Shown here: piece by piece, positions 53,303 through 61,970 of the stretch
How the letters are laid out: the number at the start of each line of letters is the position of its first letter
How positions within the stretch are numbered: the stretch's first letter is position 1
NCBI RefSeq assembly: GCF_902859945.1
Contig: NZ_CADIKL010000016.1
Span: 96,443 to 160,442, forward strand
DNA length: 64,000 nt
From: Paraburkholderia caffeinitolerans
Lineage (GTDB): Bacteria > Pseudomonadota > Gammaproteobacteria > Burkholderiales > Burkholderiaceae
Direction: 5' to 3'
Program-made: the position numbers and the translations under genes
Notes under the pieces: model-generated
Database searches by the model: none
What the model was told of the DNA's origin: nothing
What the model saw: only the letters and a program-made list of their open reading frames with translations

Positions 53303-54250
53303 CTATTGGACTTTTTGAAGAGCCGCGGCCCTGCGCCCGAGCACGAACCCGGGCTTGTGATATTCGACGTGCCCAAGATCCATCATTTTCCACCGGCCAC
53401 CCCACGTTAGCCCGACCTGCTCAGCAACCTGGCCATATAACTGATAGCCGCGCATGGCCCAAGGATCTTTTTCTGAAATGACGAGCTTGCCGTCACGTAA
53501 AAACGCGTTATCCGCCGCGAGACCATATTGGTGATAGCTCTGAAACGCCGCGGCATTGGTCACGTTGCTCCCCATTTTCGCCAGCCGGTCCTGCCGGTCG
53601 GGGCTCCGATAACCTTCCAGCAAGGCCATTTGATAACCGTATTGCTCGTGCATGATTTTATAAGCGAGCAATAGACGCGTACGGAAGTCGGGATCGAGCA
53701 GATTCCAGTCGCGACTCGCATCCACCAATGCGGGGCGAATCTGTTCGACCTCCCGTGAGGCGAACGCTTCGGGCGGCAATGGTGGAGGCGGAACGAGCTG
53801 CTCGCCATTGAGCAGCGCCGCGATTTTTTCATCGGGCGCCCGAAGCGTGTCATCGTATTGGAATAACTGGTGGCCGCGAAGCGCAATAGCAATCAGCGGC
53901 GGCGTCGCAAGAATACCTGTCGTCGACAAAATCAGCAAGCGCCGTTTAATCAGCAAATTTTGCATGCCGGTTACGGTCGATTGAGAATATTTTGCCGACC
54001 TTGAAATGCCTTTGCGCGCATGCGTGGCGCTTGCTGAAGCACGTCGCGCAATGTGGTTATGCAGATTGGATACTGCTTCGATAAACCCCGCCCGCACGCC
54101 CGGAAAAAGCAGTATTGCCGCCAGGGGAACGGTAACGACGAAATAGACAACGAGTGCAATGGCAACCAAAAGCAACCCCGTGAACTGGAGGCAATTGTTT
54201 TTTGTAATGCTTGATTTTAGAATCAGGCCTGCCCGAAGTCGGGCCGACAC
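53303..54250 (-). CDS. M15-family peptidase of the T6SS locus (TagX-like)
   Basis: The protein of about 315 residues has one N-terminal membrane helix (LLLVAIALVVYFVVTVPLAA), a second at about 106-122 and a C-terminal M15/VanY-type domain. Visible zinc-site elements are YHQYGLAADNAF, with His and Asp, and LGHVEYH, with the third His; the preceding RSPDRQDRLAKMG is also typical. Such enzymes cut L-Ala-D-Glu or similar peptidoglycan bonds. An M15 enzyme, TagX, helps T6SS assembly in Acinetobacter, so a role in opening the wall for TssM is inferred from the location 194 bp before tssM. The start (GTG 54250) is uncertain. Confidence 0.75.
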   Translation of the reverse strand: MSARLRAGLILKSSITKNNCLQFTGLLLVAIALVVYFVVTVPLAAILLFPGVRAGFIEAVSNLHNHIARRASASATHARKGISRSAKYSQSTVTGMQNLLIKRRLLILSTTGILATPPLIAIALRGHQLFQYDDTLRAPDEKIAALLNGEQLVPPPPLPPEAFASREVEQIRPALVDASRDWNLLDPDFRTRLLLAYKIMHEQYGYQMALLEGYRSPDRQDRLAKMGSNVTNAAAFQSYHQYGLAADNAFLRDGKLVISEKDPWAMRGYQLYGQVAEQVGLTWGGRWKMMDLGHVEYHKPGFVLGRRAAALQKVQ

Positions 54251-54306
54251 GTATTATCACGGCGAAACAGGCCCGATTCAATGTGCACGATTCGAATGAG
54301 ACTCTA

Positions 54307-55218
54307 ATGAGTGTGCCGGACAACTCCCGTTCTAAAGCTTCACCCAGCGCTCGCCCCAGCCTGCTAGCCGATAACGCCGCCAAGGCGGCTAGCGCGCCCG
54401 CCAACGGCGCGGCCAATGGCTCGCGCATTCTTGCAAACCTCGAAGGGCGCGTCGTGCCCCCTGCTGCGCCGGCAGGCAAGGCGTCGCGCTCCTCGAAGCC
54501 GGCCGCGCTTGTGGCGCTGCTCGTGATCGGCGCCGGCGCGTTCGGCGCATGGCACCTGATGACGCGCGCGCCATCCACGGCAGCGAGCGTGGCCGCACCG
54601 GCGAGCGCCACGCTCGCGGTGGCGGCAGCTAGCGCGTCGCAGGCAGTCGTTGCGAGCGCACAGACCAGCGCGCCGGACGCAGGCTCGGCGTCGCAAGCGG
54701 CAAAGATCGTTTCCGACGACGATGCGGCCAACGCCAGGCCGGCTAGCGATGCAGACAGGCTTTCGCGCGCGCTGGCAGGTGGGGTGGGCAACGCCAGCAG
54801 CGCCACGGTTGCGGCAGCAACGCCTAAAGCGGCGCAGGCGCAGGCTCCTCATGCGCAGGCGCAGTCGCGCGAGAAGGGCGCGGCAAAGCAGCAGACGGCC
54901 TCCGCCCATCGTGCGGAAAGCAAGGGCACGGTTGCGCCGTCGAAGAAGCCGGGCAACGCTGCGAAGAAGGACGACTCCGATGTCGATCTGCTGGCCGTGC
55001 TCGTTGCGCGCACCAAGCCGGCCGATACGAAAACGGCCGCGCGCGGGTCGAAAGCCAAGGCATCGGCCGACAACACGGCTTCGCTTGCGCAGCAAGTGAA
55101 GGCATGCGGCGAGCGCGGGTTCTTCGAAGACCAGTTGTGCCGCTGGCGCGTGTGCGATGGCCACTGGGGCCAGGATCCCGCATGCCCCTCGGCGGCGCGG
55201 GCAAGCAACGAGCATTGA
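54307..55218 (+). CDS. Ala-rich single-pass membrane protein with cysteine-rich C-terminus
   Basis: The 303-residue protein has a cytoplasmic N-terminus of about 60 residues, one membrane helix (about 64-84, PAALVALLVIGAGAFGAWHL), a long Ala/Ser/Lys-rich disordered region and a compact C-terminal segment. In the latter, four cysteines are spaced in ACGERGFFEDQLCRWRVC and DPACP. That end may be a small disulfide or metal domain outside the cytoplasm. It diverges from the M15 peptidase gene by only 56 bp and may belong functionally to the T6SS cluster. I do not recognise a family name. Confidence 0.7.
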   Translation: MSVPDNSRSKASPSARPSLLADNAAKAASAPANGAANGSRILANLEGRVVPPAAPAGKASRSSKPAALVALLVIGAGAFGAWHLMTRAPSTAASVAAPASATLAVAAASASQAVVASAQTSAPDAGSASQAAKIVSDDDAANARPASDADRLSRALAGGVGNASSATVAAATPKAAQAQAPHAQAQSREKGAAKQQTASAHRAESKGTVAPSKKPGNAAKKDDSDVDLLAVLVARTKPADTKTAARGSKAKASADNTASLAQQVKACGERGFFEDQLCRWRVCDGHWGQDPACPSAARASNEH

Positions 55219-55250
55219 GATTGCGGCGGCGCGGCCCCTGACGAGGGGCG

Positions 55251-56423
55251 TTACGCGATCGCAATATCGGCGAGCCGATCGAGACTCGCGCAACCGAGCT
55301 GTGCGAGCCCGTTGTCGATTTCACTCCGAATGATCTCCAGCGCGCGCAACGCACCCCGTTCGCCTGCCGCCGCCACGCCATAGAGCGTGGCGCGTCCGAG
55401 CAGCACGCCTTGGGCGCCAAGACGGCGCGCCTTGAGCGCGTCCATCCCGCGCCGAACGCCGGAGTCGAGCAGAATCTCGGCGCGCCCGCCAACTGCATCG
55501 GCGATGGCCGGCAGCGCCGCGACGCTCGGGATCGCAGCATCGAGCTGCCGGCCGCCATGGTTCGTCACCACGATCGAGTCCACGCCGCAACGCACGGCCT
55601 GCGAAGCGTCGTCCGCGTCAAGGATGCCTTTCAGGATCAGCGTGCCGTCCCAGCGCTCGCGCAGCCATTCGACGTCGCGCCACGCGAGCGTCGTGTCCAT
55701 CTGACGCTCGATCCACTCGGCCGCGTCGAGCGCGCTCGCGCGCTTGCCGATGAAGCCGTCGAGATTCTCGAAGCGCGGCAGTCCAGGCGCATACACATTG
55801 GCGAGCCAGCGCCAGCACGTTGCGGTGTTGAGCAGGTTCCTGAAGTCCGGCTTTTTGAAGCCACGGTAATTGCGCGCTTCCCAGTTGCGATTGCCGTACA
55901 CGGTCGCGTCGGTCGTCAGCACGAGCGATGTGTATCCCGCATCACGGGCACGCTGCATGAGCTCCAGCGTGCATTGCCGGTCCTGGAACATGTAGAGCTG
56001 GAGCCAGCGCGGCGCAGCGGGCCACTCGCGCGTGGCTGCGGCGACGCGCTCGATGCTTGCGCTCGCAAGCGTCGCGAGGCAGAACGGCACGCCGCTTTGA
56101 GCGGCTGCTCGTGCCAGCGCGATATCGGCATCGCGCCATAGCATGCCGTTGAAACCGGTCGGGCCGACTGCCATCGGCGCTGCCGAATTGCCGCCCTTGA
56201 ACTGCGTTTCGATCGAACGAGCCGAGACGTCGCGCAGCGTGCGCGGCACGAGCCGAAGCGCCTCGAACGCCGCGCGATTCGCGTGGACGCCGAGTTCGTC
56301 CTCGGCGCCGCATTCGAGGTATTCGAGCGCGAAGTGGGGCAGGCGCCGGCGCGCCATCGCCTGAAGATCGGCAATCGCGACCGCGCGGGCCGGATTGCGT
56401 CCGCTATAGAGTTTGCGTTTCAT
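55251..56423 (-). CDS. FMN-dependent L-2-hydroxy-acid oxidase/dehydrogenase (LldD/mandelate dehydrogenase type)
   Basis: The protein of about 390 residues covers the family fully: HFALEYLECGAEDELGVHAN near the start, APMAVGPTGFNGMLW with FMN contacts, WLQLYMFQDR, LILKGILDADDA with the FMN lysine, and the catalytic-base region TNHGGRQLDAA near 280 with His and Arg. It oxidises an L-2-hydroxy acid such as lactate or mandelate to the 2-oxo acid. A loop around 195-215 with many aromatic residues suggests a bulky substrate. It lies 49 bp after a FAD-type D-hydroxy-acid dehydrogenase gene. Confidence 0.9.
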   Translation of the reverse strand: MKRKLYSGRNPARAVAIADLQAMARRRLPHFALEYLECGAEDELGVHANRAAFEALRLVPRTLRDVSARSIETQFKGGNSAAPMAVGPTGFNGMLWRDADIALARAAAQSGVPFCLATLASASIERVAAATREWPAAPRWLQLYMFQDRQCTLELMQRARDAGYTSLVLTTDATVYGNRNWEARNYRGFKKPDFRNLLNTATCWRWLANVYAPGLPRFENLDGFIGKRASALDAAEWIERQMDTTLAWRDVEWLRERWDGTLILKGILDADDASQAVRCGVDSIVVTNHGGRQLDAAIPSVAALPAIADAVGGRAEILLDSGVRRGMDALKARRLGAQGVLLGRATLYGVAAAGERGALRALEIIRSEIDNGLAQLGCASLDRLADIAIA

Positions 56424-56472
56424 TTCGGTGTACGTCCCAATCACGTCAAGCTGCGTCTAGCGCCGCTGCCGC

Positions 56473-57897
56473 TTAAAGGACCTTCCCCGGATTGAGGAGC
56501 TGCTGCGGATCGAGCGCCGCTTTCAAGCGGCGCATCATGCCGATTTCGGCGTCGCTGCGCGTGCAGCCCAGGTAGGGCCGTTTCAGTACGCCGATTCCGT
56601 GCTCCGCCGAAATCGATCCATCCATTTCCTGCACGACGCCGTAGACCGTGCGGTCGAGTTCTTCCGCGAGGGCCTCGTCGAGTTCGGCGAGCGACGCGCC
56701 GATATGGATGTTGCCGTCGCCGACGTGCCCGAAGAACAGGCACACCACGTCAGGCCAGCGCGCGCGCAGCGCCGCCTCGCAACGTTGCGCGAACTCGCCG
56801 AGCTCGCCGGTTGGCAGACTCACGTCGAAATTGATGAGATTCGGCAGCGCGTCGATCGCGAGACCCTCGCGCAGCAGCCACATGTCACGCGCTTGCCGCT
56901 CCGAAGTCGCGAGCGCCGCATCGTCGACGAGCCCCGCTTCGAAGCAGTCCGCCAGACACGTTTCGAGCGTCTGTGCCGCATCGCCGCCCGGCGCGCTGGT
57001 GGCGCATTCGATCAGCACGGCGAAACCGTCCTCGCCGGCGAACGGCGCGGTGACGTCGGGCGTATGGCGGCCGACATACTGGTAAAACGACGGCCACATC
57101 GCCTCGAAGCTGACGACCTCCGGCACCGCGCGCATCCGGTCCCACAGGCGCACGACCGCGTCGTAATCGGCGACGCGGCACATCGCGGTGGCAGGGGGCG
57201 CGAGCTTCGGGCGCAGACGCAGCACTGCGCGCGTGATGATCCCGAGCGTGCCCTCGCTGCCGATGAACAACTGCTTGAGGTCGTAGCCGGTGTTGTTCTT
57301 CAGCACCCGGCTCATCGACGAAACGACCGTGCCGTCGGCGAGCACGGCTTCGAGCCCGAGCACCTGCTCGCGCATCACGCCATAGCGGATCGCGCGCGTG
57401 CCGCCCGCATTGGTGGCGATGGCGCCGCCGACCTGGCACGAGCCGCGCGCGCCGAGATCGACGCCGAACGTGAAGCCGGCGGCTTCCGCGGCTTCCTGAA
57501 CCACCTGCAACGGCGTGCCCGCGCGCACCGTGATCGTGCCGGCCGCCGCGTCGATCGACTCGATGCCGGCGAAGCGCTCCATCGACAACACGATCTCGCC
57601 GCCGAGCGCGACCGCGCCGCGCGCGAGCCCGGTCAGCCCGCCCTGGGGCACCACGGGCTGCTGGAGTTTCGTGCACAACGCGAGCGTGCGCGAGACGTCG
57701 TCGACGCTGCGTGGCCGCACCAGCGCACGCGGCCGCGCGCCGGGCGCTTCGTTGTACGCGGTGAAGTAGTGCGGCTCGATATCGGCCGATCGCGTGACGA
57801 TGTCAGCGCCGAGTTCGGCAATGAGCGCGGCGTCGAGCGCGTCCGTTGCCGCGTGGCCCGGTTCACCGCATGCGGTCGCCATATCGTGAATCGGCAT
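56473..57897 (-). CDS. FAD-linked D-2-hydroxy-acid dehydrogenase (GlcD/D-lactate dehydrogenase type)
   Basis: The 474-residue protein has a VAO-type FAD domain: QQPVVPQGGLTGLARGAVAL with the FAD-binding loop, and GSCQVGGAIATNAGGTRAIR. A cap domain follows, with a C-terminal FGHVGDGNIHI motif (His residues near 405) and SAEHGIGVLKRPYL. These are landmarks of GlcD/DLD enzymes that oxidise D-2-hydroxy acids (D-lactate, glycolate, D-2-hydroxyglutarate). It is 3 bp after the binding-protein gene and just before the L-specific oxidase, so both stereoisomers of one acid may be used. Confidence 0.92.
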   Translation of the reverse strand: MPIHDMATACGEPGHAATDALDAALIAELGADIVTRSADIEPHYFTAYNEAPGARPRALVRPRSVDDVSRTLALCTKLQQPVVPQGGLTGLARGAVALGGEIVLSMERFAGIESIDAAAGTITVRAGTPLQVVQEAAEAAGFTFGVDLGARGSCQVGGAIATNAGGTRAIRYGVMREQVLGLEAVLADGTVVSSMSRVLKNNTGYDLKQLFIGSEGTLGIITRAVLRLRPKLAPPATAMCRVADYDAVVRLWDRMRAVPEVVSFEAMWPSFYQYVGRHTPDVTAPFAGEDGFAVLIECATSAPGGDAAQTLETCLADCFEAGLVDDAALATSERQARDMWLLREGLAIDALPNLINFDVSLPTGELGEFAQRCEAALRARWPDVVCLFFGHVGDGNIHIGASLAELDEALAEELDRTVYGVVQEMDGSISAEHGIGVLKRPYLGCTRSDAEIGMMRRLKAALDPQQLLNPGKVL

Positions 57898-57900
57898 GCG

Positions 57901-58680
57901 TTACTCCGCGGAGATGTCCGCGTTGCCGAAGTACTTCTGGCCGAGCGACTTCACGGTGCCATCGGCCTTCAGCTTGTCGATCGCCGCGTTGAGCTTGTCC
58001 TTCAGCGCAGCGTCGCCCTTGCGCAGGCCAAACGCGATGCCGGCGCCGAGGATCTTGTCGTCGCGCACCGCGCCGCCGGCGAACGCGAAACCCTTGCCCT
58101 CGGGGCGATCGAGGAAGCCGGACTGGCCCGACGGCGCCTGCACGAGGGTGGCGTCGAGGCGCCCGGCGGCCAGATCGGCGTAGGCCTGGTTCTGGTCCTG
58201 GTACGACACGACCGAAACGCCCGCCGACTCCCAGTGAACCTTCGCGTAGGTTTCCTGGACCGACGCCTGCAGCACGCCGACGCGCTTGCCCTTCAGCGAT
58301 GCGGGTGTCGGCTGCAGGCCGCTGCCGGCGCGCGCGATCAGCATCGTCGGCACGCGGTAGATGACGTGCGTGAAGTCGATGGCCTCGCGGCGCTTGTCGG
58401 TCGCGTTCATCCCCGAGTTGATCGCGTCGAACTTGCGGCCGTTCAGGGCGGGGATGAGGCCGTCGAACGACGTCTCGACCCACGTGCACTTGAGCTGCGC
58501 GGTCTTGCACACCGCGTTGCCGACGTCGATGTCCATGCCGACCAGTTGGCCGCTCGGCGACTTCGATTCGAACGGCGCATATTCGGCTTCAAGGCCGTAG
58601 CGCAGCGTATCCGAGCCGGCGAGCGCCGCGCCGGAACCGAACGCGCAGGCGAGGGCGAGGCAAATTTTCAGGTGTTTCAT
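57901..58680 (-). CDS. Amino-acid-type ABC transporter substrate-binding protein
   Basis: The 259-residue protein has a signal peptide (MKHLKICLALACAFGSGAAL, cut near ALA-GS). It has the SBP_bac_3 fold: LRYGLEAEYAPFESKSPSG, VGMDIDVGNAVCK, the DGLIPALNGRKFDAI motif and SGMNATDKRREAIDFT. Related proteins bind lysine, arginine, ornithine or histidine. The pattern suggests a polar amino acid, but neighbours handle hydroxy acids, so the ligand may differ. Permease and ATPase genes are not in the window. It sits 3 bp before the FAD-type gene. Confidence 0.9.
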   Translation of the reverse strand: MKHLKICLALACAFGSGAALAGSDTLRYGLEAEYAPFESKSPSGQLVGMDIDVGNAVCKTAQLKCTWVETSFDGLIPALNGRKFDAINSGMNATDKRREAIDFTHVIYRVPTMLIARAGSGLQPTPASLKGKRVGVLQASVQETYAKVHWESAGVSVVSYQDQNQAYADLAAGRLDATLVQAPSGQSGFLDRPEGKGFAFAGGAVRDDKILGAGIAFGLRKGDAALKDKLNAAIDKLKADGTVKSLGQKYFGNADISAE

Positions 58681-58756
58681 CGTGATTTACTCTTCCAGGT
58701 CCAGGGAATGTCAGTGATCGGCGGACGGTTGCCCCGCCGGTGATCCAACCGTCACA

Positions 58757-59911
58757 TCAAATGCTGCAAAGCCGCCGCGCGCCTTCCACCAGCGTCGCAT
58801 CGTCCTTCGAGAAGCTGAGCCGGATTACACCATTGTCGGTGCCGTCCGTATAGAACGCGGACAGCGGAATCGTTGCGACGCGCGCATCGCGGATCAGGCG
58901 CAGCACGAAGTCGCTGTCGCGCTCGTCGGAGAAGTGCCGGAAACGCGCGAGCATGAAAAACGAGCCTTCGCTCGGCAGCAACTCCAAGCGTGAACCTTCG
59001 AGCTCGCGTGCGAGCAGGTCGCGCTTGTGCTGATAAAACGCGGCCAGGCCGAGATAACTTTCCGGCTGCTCGAGCATTTCCGCGAACGCGACCTGCATGG
59101 GCGTGTCGGCCGAGAACATCATGAACTGGTGAACCTTGCGGATCTCGTCCATCAGTTCGGCCGGCGCGACCATGTGGCCGACGCGCCAGCCGGTCACATG
59201 AAACGACTTGCCAAACGACGACACGATCACGCTGCGCTCCGCGAGCTCGCGGTGCCGCGCCATGCTTTCGTGCCGCGCGCCGTCGAACACGACGTGCTCG
59301 TACACCTCGTCGGACAGGATCACGATGTCGGTCTGCCGGGTGAGGCGGGTGAGCTGGGCGATGTCTTCGGCGGAGAAAACCGTGGCGGTCGGATTATGCG
59401 GCGTATTCACGATGATCATCCGCGTGCGCGGCGTGATCGCGGCGGCAACCGCGTCCCAGTCGACGCGGAAATGCGGCGCCACGAGCTTGATCGGCACCGG
59501 CGTTGCGCCCTGCATCCGCACGATCGGCGCATAGCTGTCGAACGAGGGCTCGAAGTAGATCACCTCGTCGCCGGGATGGACGAGTGCGCTGATCGAAGCG
59601 TAGAGGCCTTCGCTCGCGCTCCCGACCACGGTGATTTCGCTGGACGGGTCGTAGCGCGTGCCGTACAGGCGCTCGGTCTTCTCGGCGAGCGCGTCGCGCA
59701 ACGCGCCGATGCCGGCCATCGGCGCGTACTGGTTGTGGCCTTCGCGCATCGCACGCGCGACGCCTTCGACGAGCGCGGGATCGGGAGCGAAGTTCGGTGC
59801 GCCTTGCGAGAGGTTCAGCGCATCGTGCTCGGCCGCGAGTTGCCCGATCACGGTAAAGATCGTGGTGCCGACGTCGGGCAGCTTGGAACGGGGGACGGTG
59901 GCGCTTCGCAT
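58757..59911 (-). CDS. PLP-dependent aminotransferase, class I (methionine/aromatic type)
   Basis: The 384-residue enzyme shows the fold-type I markers: NLSQGAPNFAPDPALVEG near 40, NTPHNPTATVFSAEDIAQL, DEVYEHVVFDG with the PLP aspartate and the Schiff-base lysine in SSFGKSFHVTGWRVGH near 240, with Arg in the last motif. It resembles the YbdL-type methionine aminotransferase and related kynurenine-type enzymes. It would convert the 2-oxo acid product of the neighbouring oxidases to an amino acid or the reverse. It is 76 bp before the binding-protein gene. Confidence 0.92.
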   Translation of the reverse strand: MRSATVPRSKLPDVGTTIFTVIGQLAAEHDALNLSQGAPNFAPDPALVEGVARAMREGHNQYAPMAGIGALRDALAEKTERLYGTRYDPSSEITVVGSASEGLYASISALVHPGDEVIYFEPSFDSYAPIVRMQGATPVPIKLVAPHFRVDWDAVAAAITPRTRMIIVNTPHNPTATVFSAEDIAQLTRLTRQTDIVILSDEVYEHVVFDGARHESMARHRELAERSVIVSSFGKSFHVTGWRVGHMVAPAELMDEIRKVHQFMMFSADTPMQVAFAEMLEQPESYLGLAAFYQHKRDLLARELEGSRLELLPSEGSFFMLARFRHFSDERDSDFVLRLIRDARVATIPLSAFYTDGTDNGVIRLSFSKDDATLVEGARRLCSI

Positions 59912-60107
59912 GAATTCTCCTTCTGGAACGAATATTGATCGACGCGCGTGCGCGCGATCAAGTATCCGAAACTGTATTCGGAGCGGTATTCGACGCCAAT
60001 CGACAATTTTTCATGGCCGGCATGAGTTAAATGCATGCCGGTGGGGCGGACGGCGCGTGCGCCCCCCGGACGCGCCGCCTGCCGGCCCCTGCGCCGCGCG
60101 CGGATCG

Positions 60108-61016
60108 TTACTGTGCGCGGCAGTTCGCGACGACCTCGTTGACCGCGCGCTGAATGTCGCCGCGGCGATAGCGAAGCAGCGCGAGATCGGCCGCATCGGG
60201 CTCGTAGGATACGACGTTGCCGCGTCCGGTGTAGATCGCCATGTCGGGCAGTAGCGGGTGTTCCTGGTCAAGCGACGGTACGGTTTGCGCATTGCCGGCC
60301 GCGCGGAAGAAAGCGGCGAAGTAATCGGCGAAGGTCAGGTTCTCGTCGCCGACCAGATAGCCTTTGCCGGATGCGCCGCGTTGCAGCGCGCCCCAAATCG
60401 CCTCCGAGAGCGATTGCGTCGAGATGAAGTTGCTGCCGCCCGCCGGCCCGTAGACCGGGAGTCCGGCGATTTTGCCTGCCGCATAGCTCGAGTAGGCCGC
60501 GAACATCTCGTTGCGCAGGCCCGGCACTGATCCGACGACGAACGGCGCATTGACGCTGCACACCGAGAATTCCGGCGTGGCCAGCGCGCGCACGCGCTGG
60601 TCGGCCAGATGGCGCGAGCGCACGTAGGGCACCGTATCGACGAGTTCAGGCGCGACCTGCGGATAGAAACTGCCCACCAGGACGGCTTTCTTCACGCCGG
60701 CCGCACGGGCAAGCTCGAAGAAGCGCGGCACGGCGTCCACGTTCGCGCGCTCCCAGTGCGCGGCTTCGTCGGTGCCCGGCGGCAGATGGCGGATGTCGTT
60801 GCCGGCCGCGAACACGATCGCGTCGAAGCGTGCGAGATCTTCGCGCGTGAAGTCGCCTGCAATGTAATCGCGTTGCAGCACTGCGAACTGCGCGAGCGCG
60901 GAGCCCGGCGCGACCGGCTTGCGCGCCGCGAGCGTGACCGTATTGCCCTGGTCCTTCAGGTAGAGCGCTGCGTGACCGCCGATGAGCCCGGTGCCGCCGA
61001 TGATGAGGATGTTCAT
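60108..61016 (-). CDS. NAD(P)-dependent epimerase/reductase-like protein
   Basis: The 302-residue protein opens with the Rossmann motif MNILIIGGTGLIGGHAALYL (glycines 7, 8 and 11). It continues with DAIVFAAGNDIRHLPPGTDE and a YVRSRHLADQRVRAL segment in place of the usual YxxxK. This extended-SDR or NmrA-like shape suggests a reductase or epimerase, but the active site is not canonical (Y replaced in the motif), so a binding or regulatory role is possible. GGAG precedes ATG 61016. It lies after two SDR genes, in the same direction. Confidence 0.8.
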   Translation of the reverse strand: MNILIIGGTGLIGGHAALYLKDQGNTVTLAARKPVAPGSALAQFAVLQRDYIAGDFTREDLARFDAIVFAAGNDIRHLPPGTDEAAHWERANVDAVPRFFELARAAGVKKAVLVGSFYPQVAPELVDTVPYVRSRHLADQRVRALATPEFSVCSVNAPFVVGSVPGLRNEMFAAYSSYAAGKIAGLPVYGPAGGSNFISTQSLSEAIWGALQRGASGKGYLVGDENLTFADYFAAFFRAAGNAQTVPSLDQEHPLLPDMAIYTGRGNVVSYEPDAADLALLRYRRGDIQRAVNEVVANCRAQ

Positions 61017-61080
61017 GGTTGTCTCCGAAGGCGGTGACTGCACCGCCGCAATAATGGAAAGAAAGCGCGTGCGTTGCCGC

Positions 61081-61917
61081 TCAGAAGTTGAAGCCGTTGC
61101 CGGTCACGACAGGGATGTTCGTCCAGAAGCCCTTCGGGTCGCGATACCAGCCCGCTGCGGCGAGCGCGCCGCCATCGACATGCAGGGTCGTGCCGCTGAC
61201 CCACGCGGCAAAGGGGCTGGCAAGATACATCGCGGCGCCTGCGATGTCGTCGGGTTCGCCAAAGCGGCCGAGCGGAATCCAGCGTTTGATGTGGTCGCGG
61301 TGTTCGGCCGCCACCATCAATGAGGTCGGCACCTGCGGTGTCTCGGTCGTCTCGGGTGCGATCTGGTTGACGCGAATACCGGCCGGCCCGAGTTCGAGCG
61401 CGAGGCTCTTCGTGAGGCCCGATATCGCGGCCTTGAACGACGCGTACACCGCACAGTTCGGAATCGCGCGGAAGCCCTCGATTGACGAAACGCTGATAAT
61501 GCTGCCGCCCGCACCGCGCCGACGCAGCAGTGGCAACATTGCGCGCGTCACGATGAACACCTGGCGCAGGTTGACGTCGTACAGGCGCGCGATGTCGTCG
61601 TCGGTGTAGTCGTCGAACGGCTTGGCGATCTGCAGGAAGTCGCCGACGTTGTTGATGAGCACGTCGAGACCGCCGAAGCGCGCGTCGATCGTGCGCGCCA
61701 GCGCGGCGACCTGGTCGGCGCGCGTGACGTCCACGACTTCCACGACCGATTCGACGCCCGCGGCTTCGAGCGCCTGCCGTACGTTCTGGGCGCGAGCCGC
61801 GTCGATCTCCGCGACCACCACGCGCGCGCCCGACGCGCCAAACGCCTGCGCGCACGCACGGCCGATGCCCGCGCCACCCCCGGTAATCAGCACGGTTTTG
61901 CCGGTGAATTCAAACAT
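61081..61917 (-). CDS. Short-chain dehydrogenase/reductase
   Basis: The 278-residue protein has the classical SDR features: TGGGAGIGRACAQAF with the nucleotide-binding glycines near residue 12, DVLINNVGD for NNAG, and the catalytic Ser in SVSSIEGF followed by YASFK (Tyr and Lys near 155-159). VEAL-type tail FNF ends the protein. The Asp/Glu at the end of strand 2 (AEIDAAR) favours NAD over NADP. An AAGGAG site precedes ATG 61917. It lies 53 bp after the second SDR gene. Confidence 0.9.
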   Translation of the reverse strand: MFEFTGKTVLITGGGAGIGRACAQAFGASGARVVVAEIDAARAQNVRQALEAAGVESVVEVVDVTRADQVAALARTIDARFGGLDVLINNVGDFLQIAKPFDDYTDDDIARLYDVNLRQVFIVTRAMLPLLRRRGAGGSIISVSSIEGFRAIPNCAVYASFKAAISGLTKSLALELGPAGIRVNQIAPETTETPQVPTSLMVAAEHRDHIKRWIPLGRFGEPDDIAGAAMYLASPFAAWVSGTTLHVDGGALAAAGWYRDPKGFWTNIPVVTGNGFNF

Positions 61918-61970
61918 TCTGTACTCCTTCTGGTTTGGAAGATAATGTGCCGCTTCACAGCGACGGATTG

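Noticed and set aside
56599..58743. Plus-strand frame of 714 codons across the FAD-type and binding-protein genes
   Set aside because: Very long, but rich in Arg/His/Ala, without domains, and it crosses two well-supported minus-strand genes.
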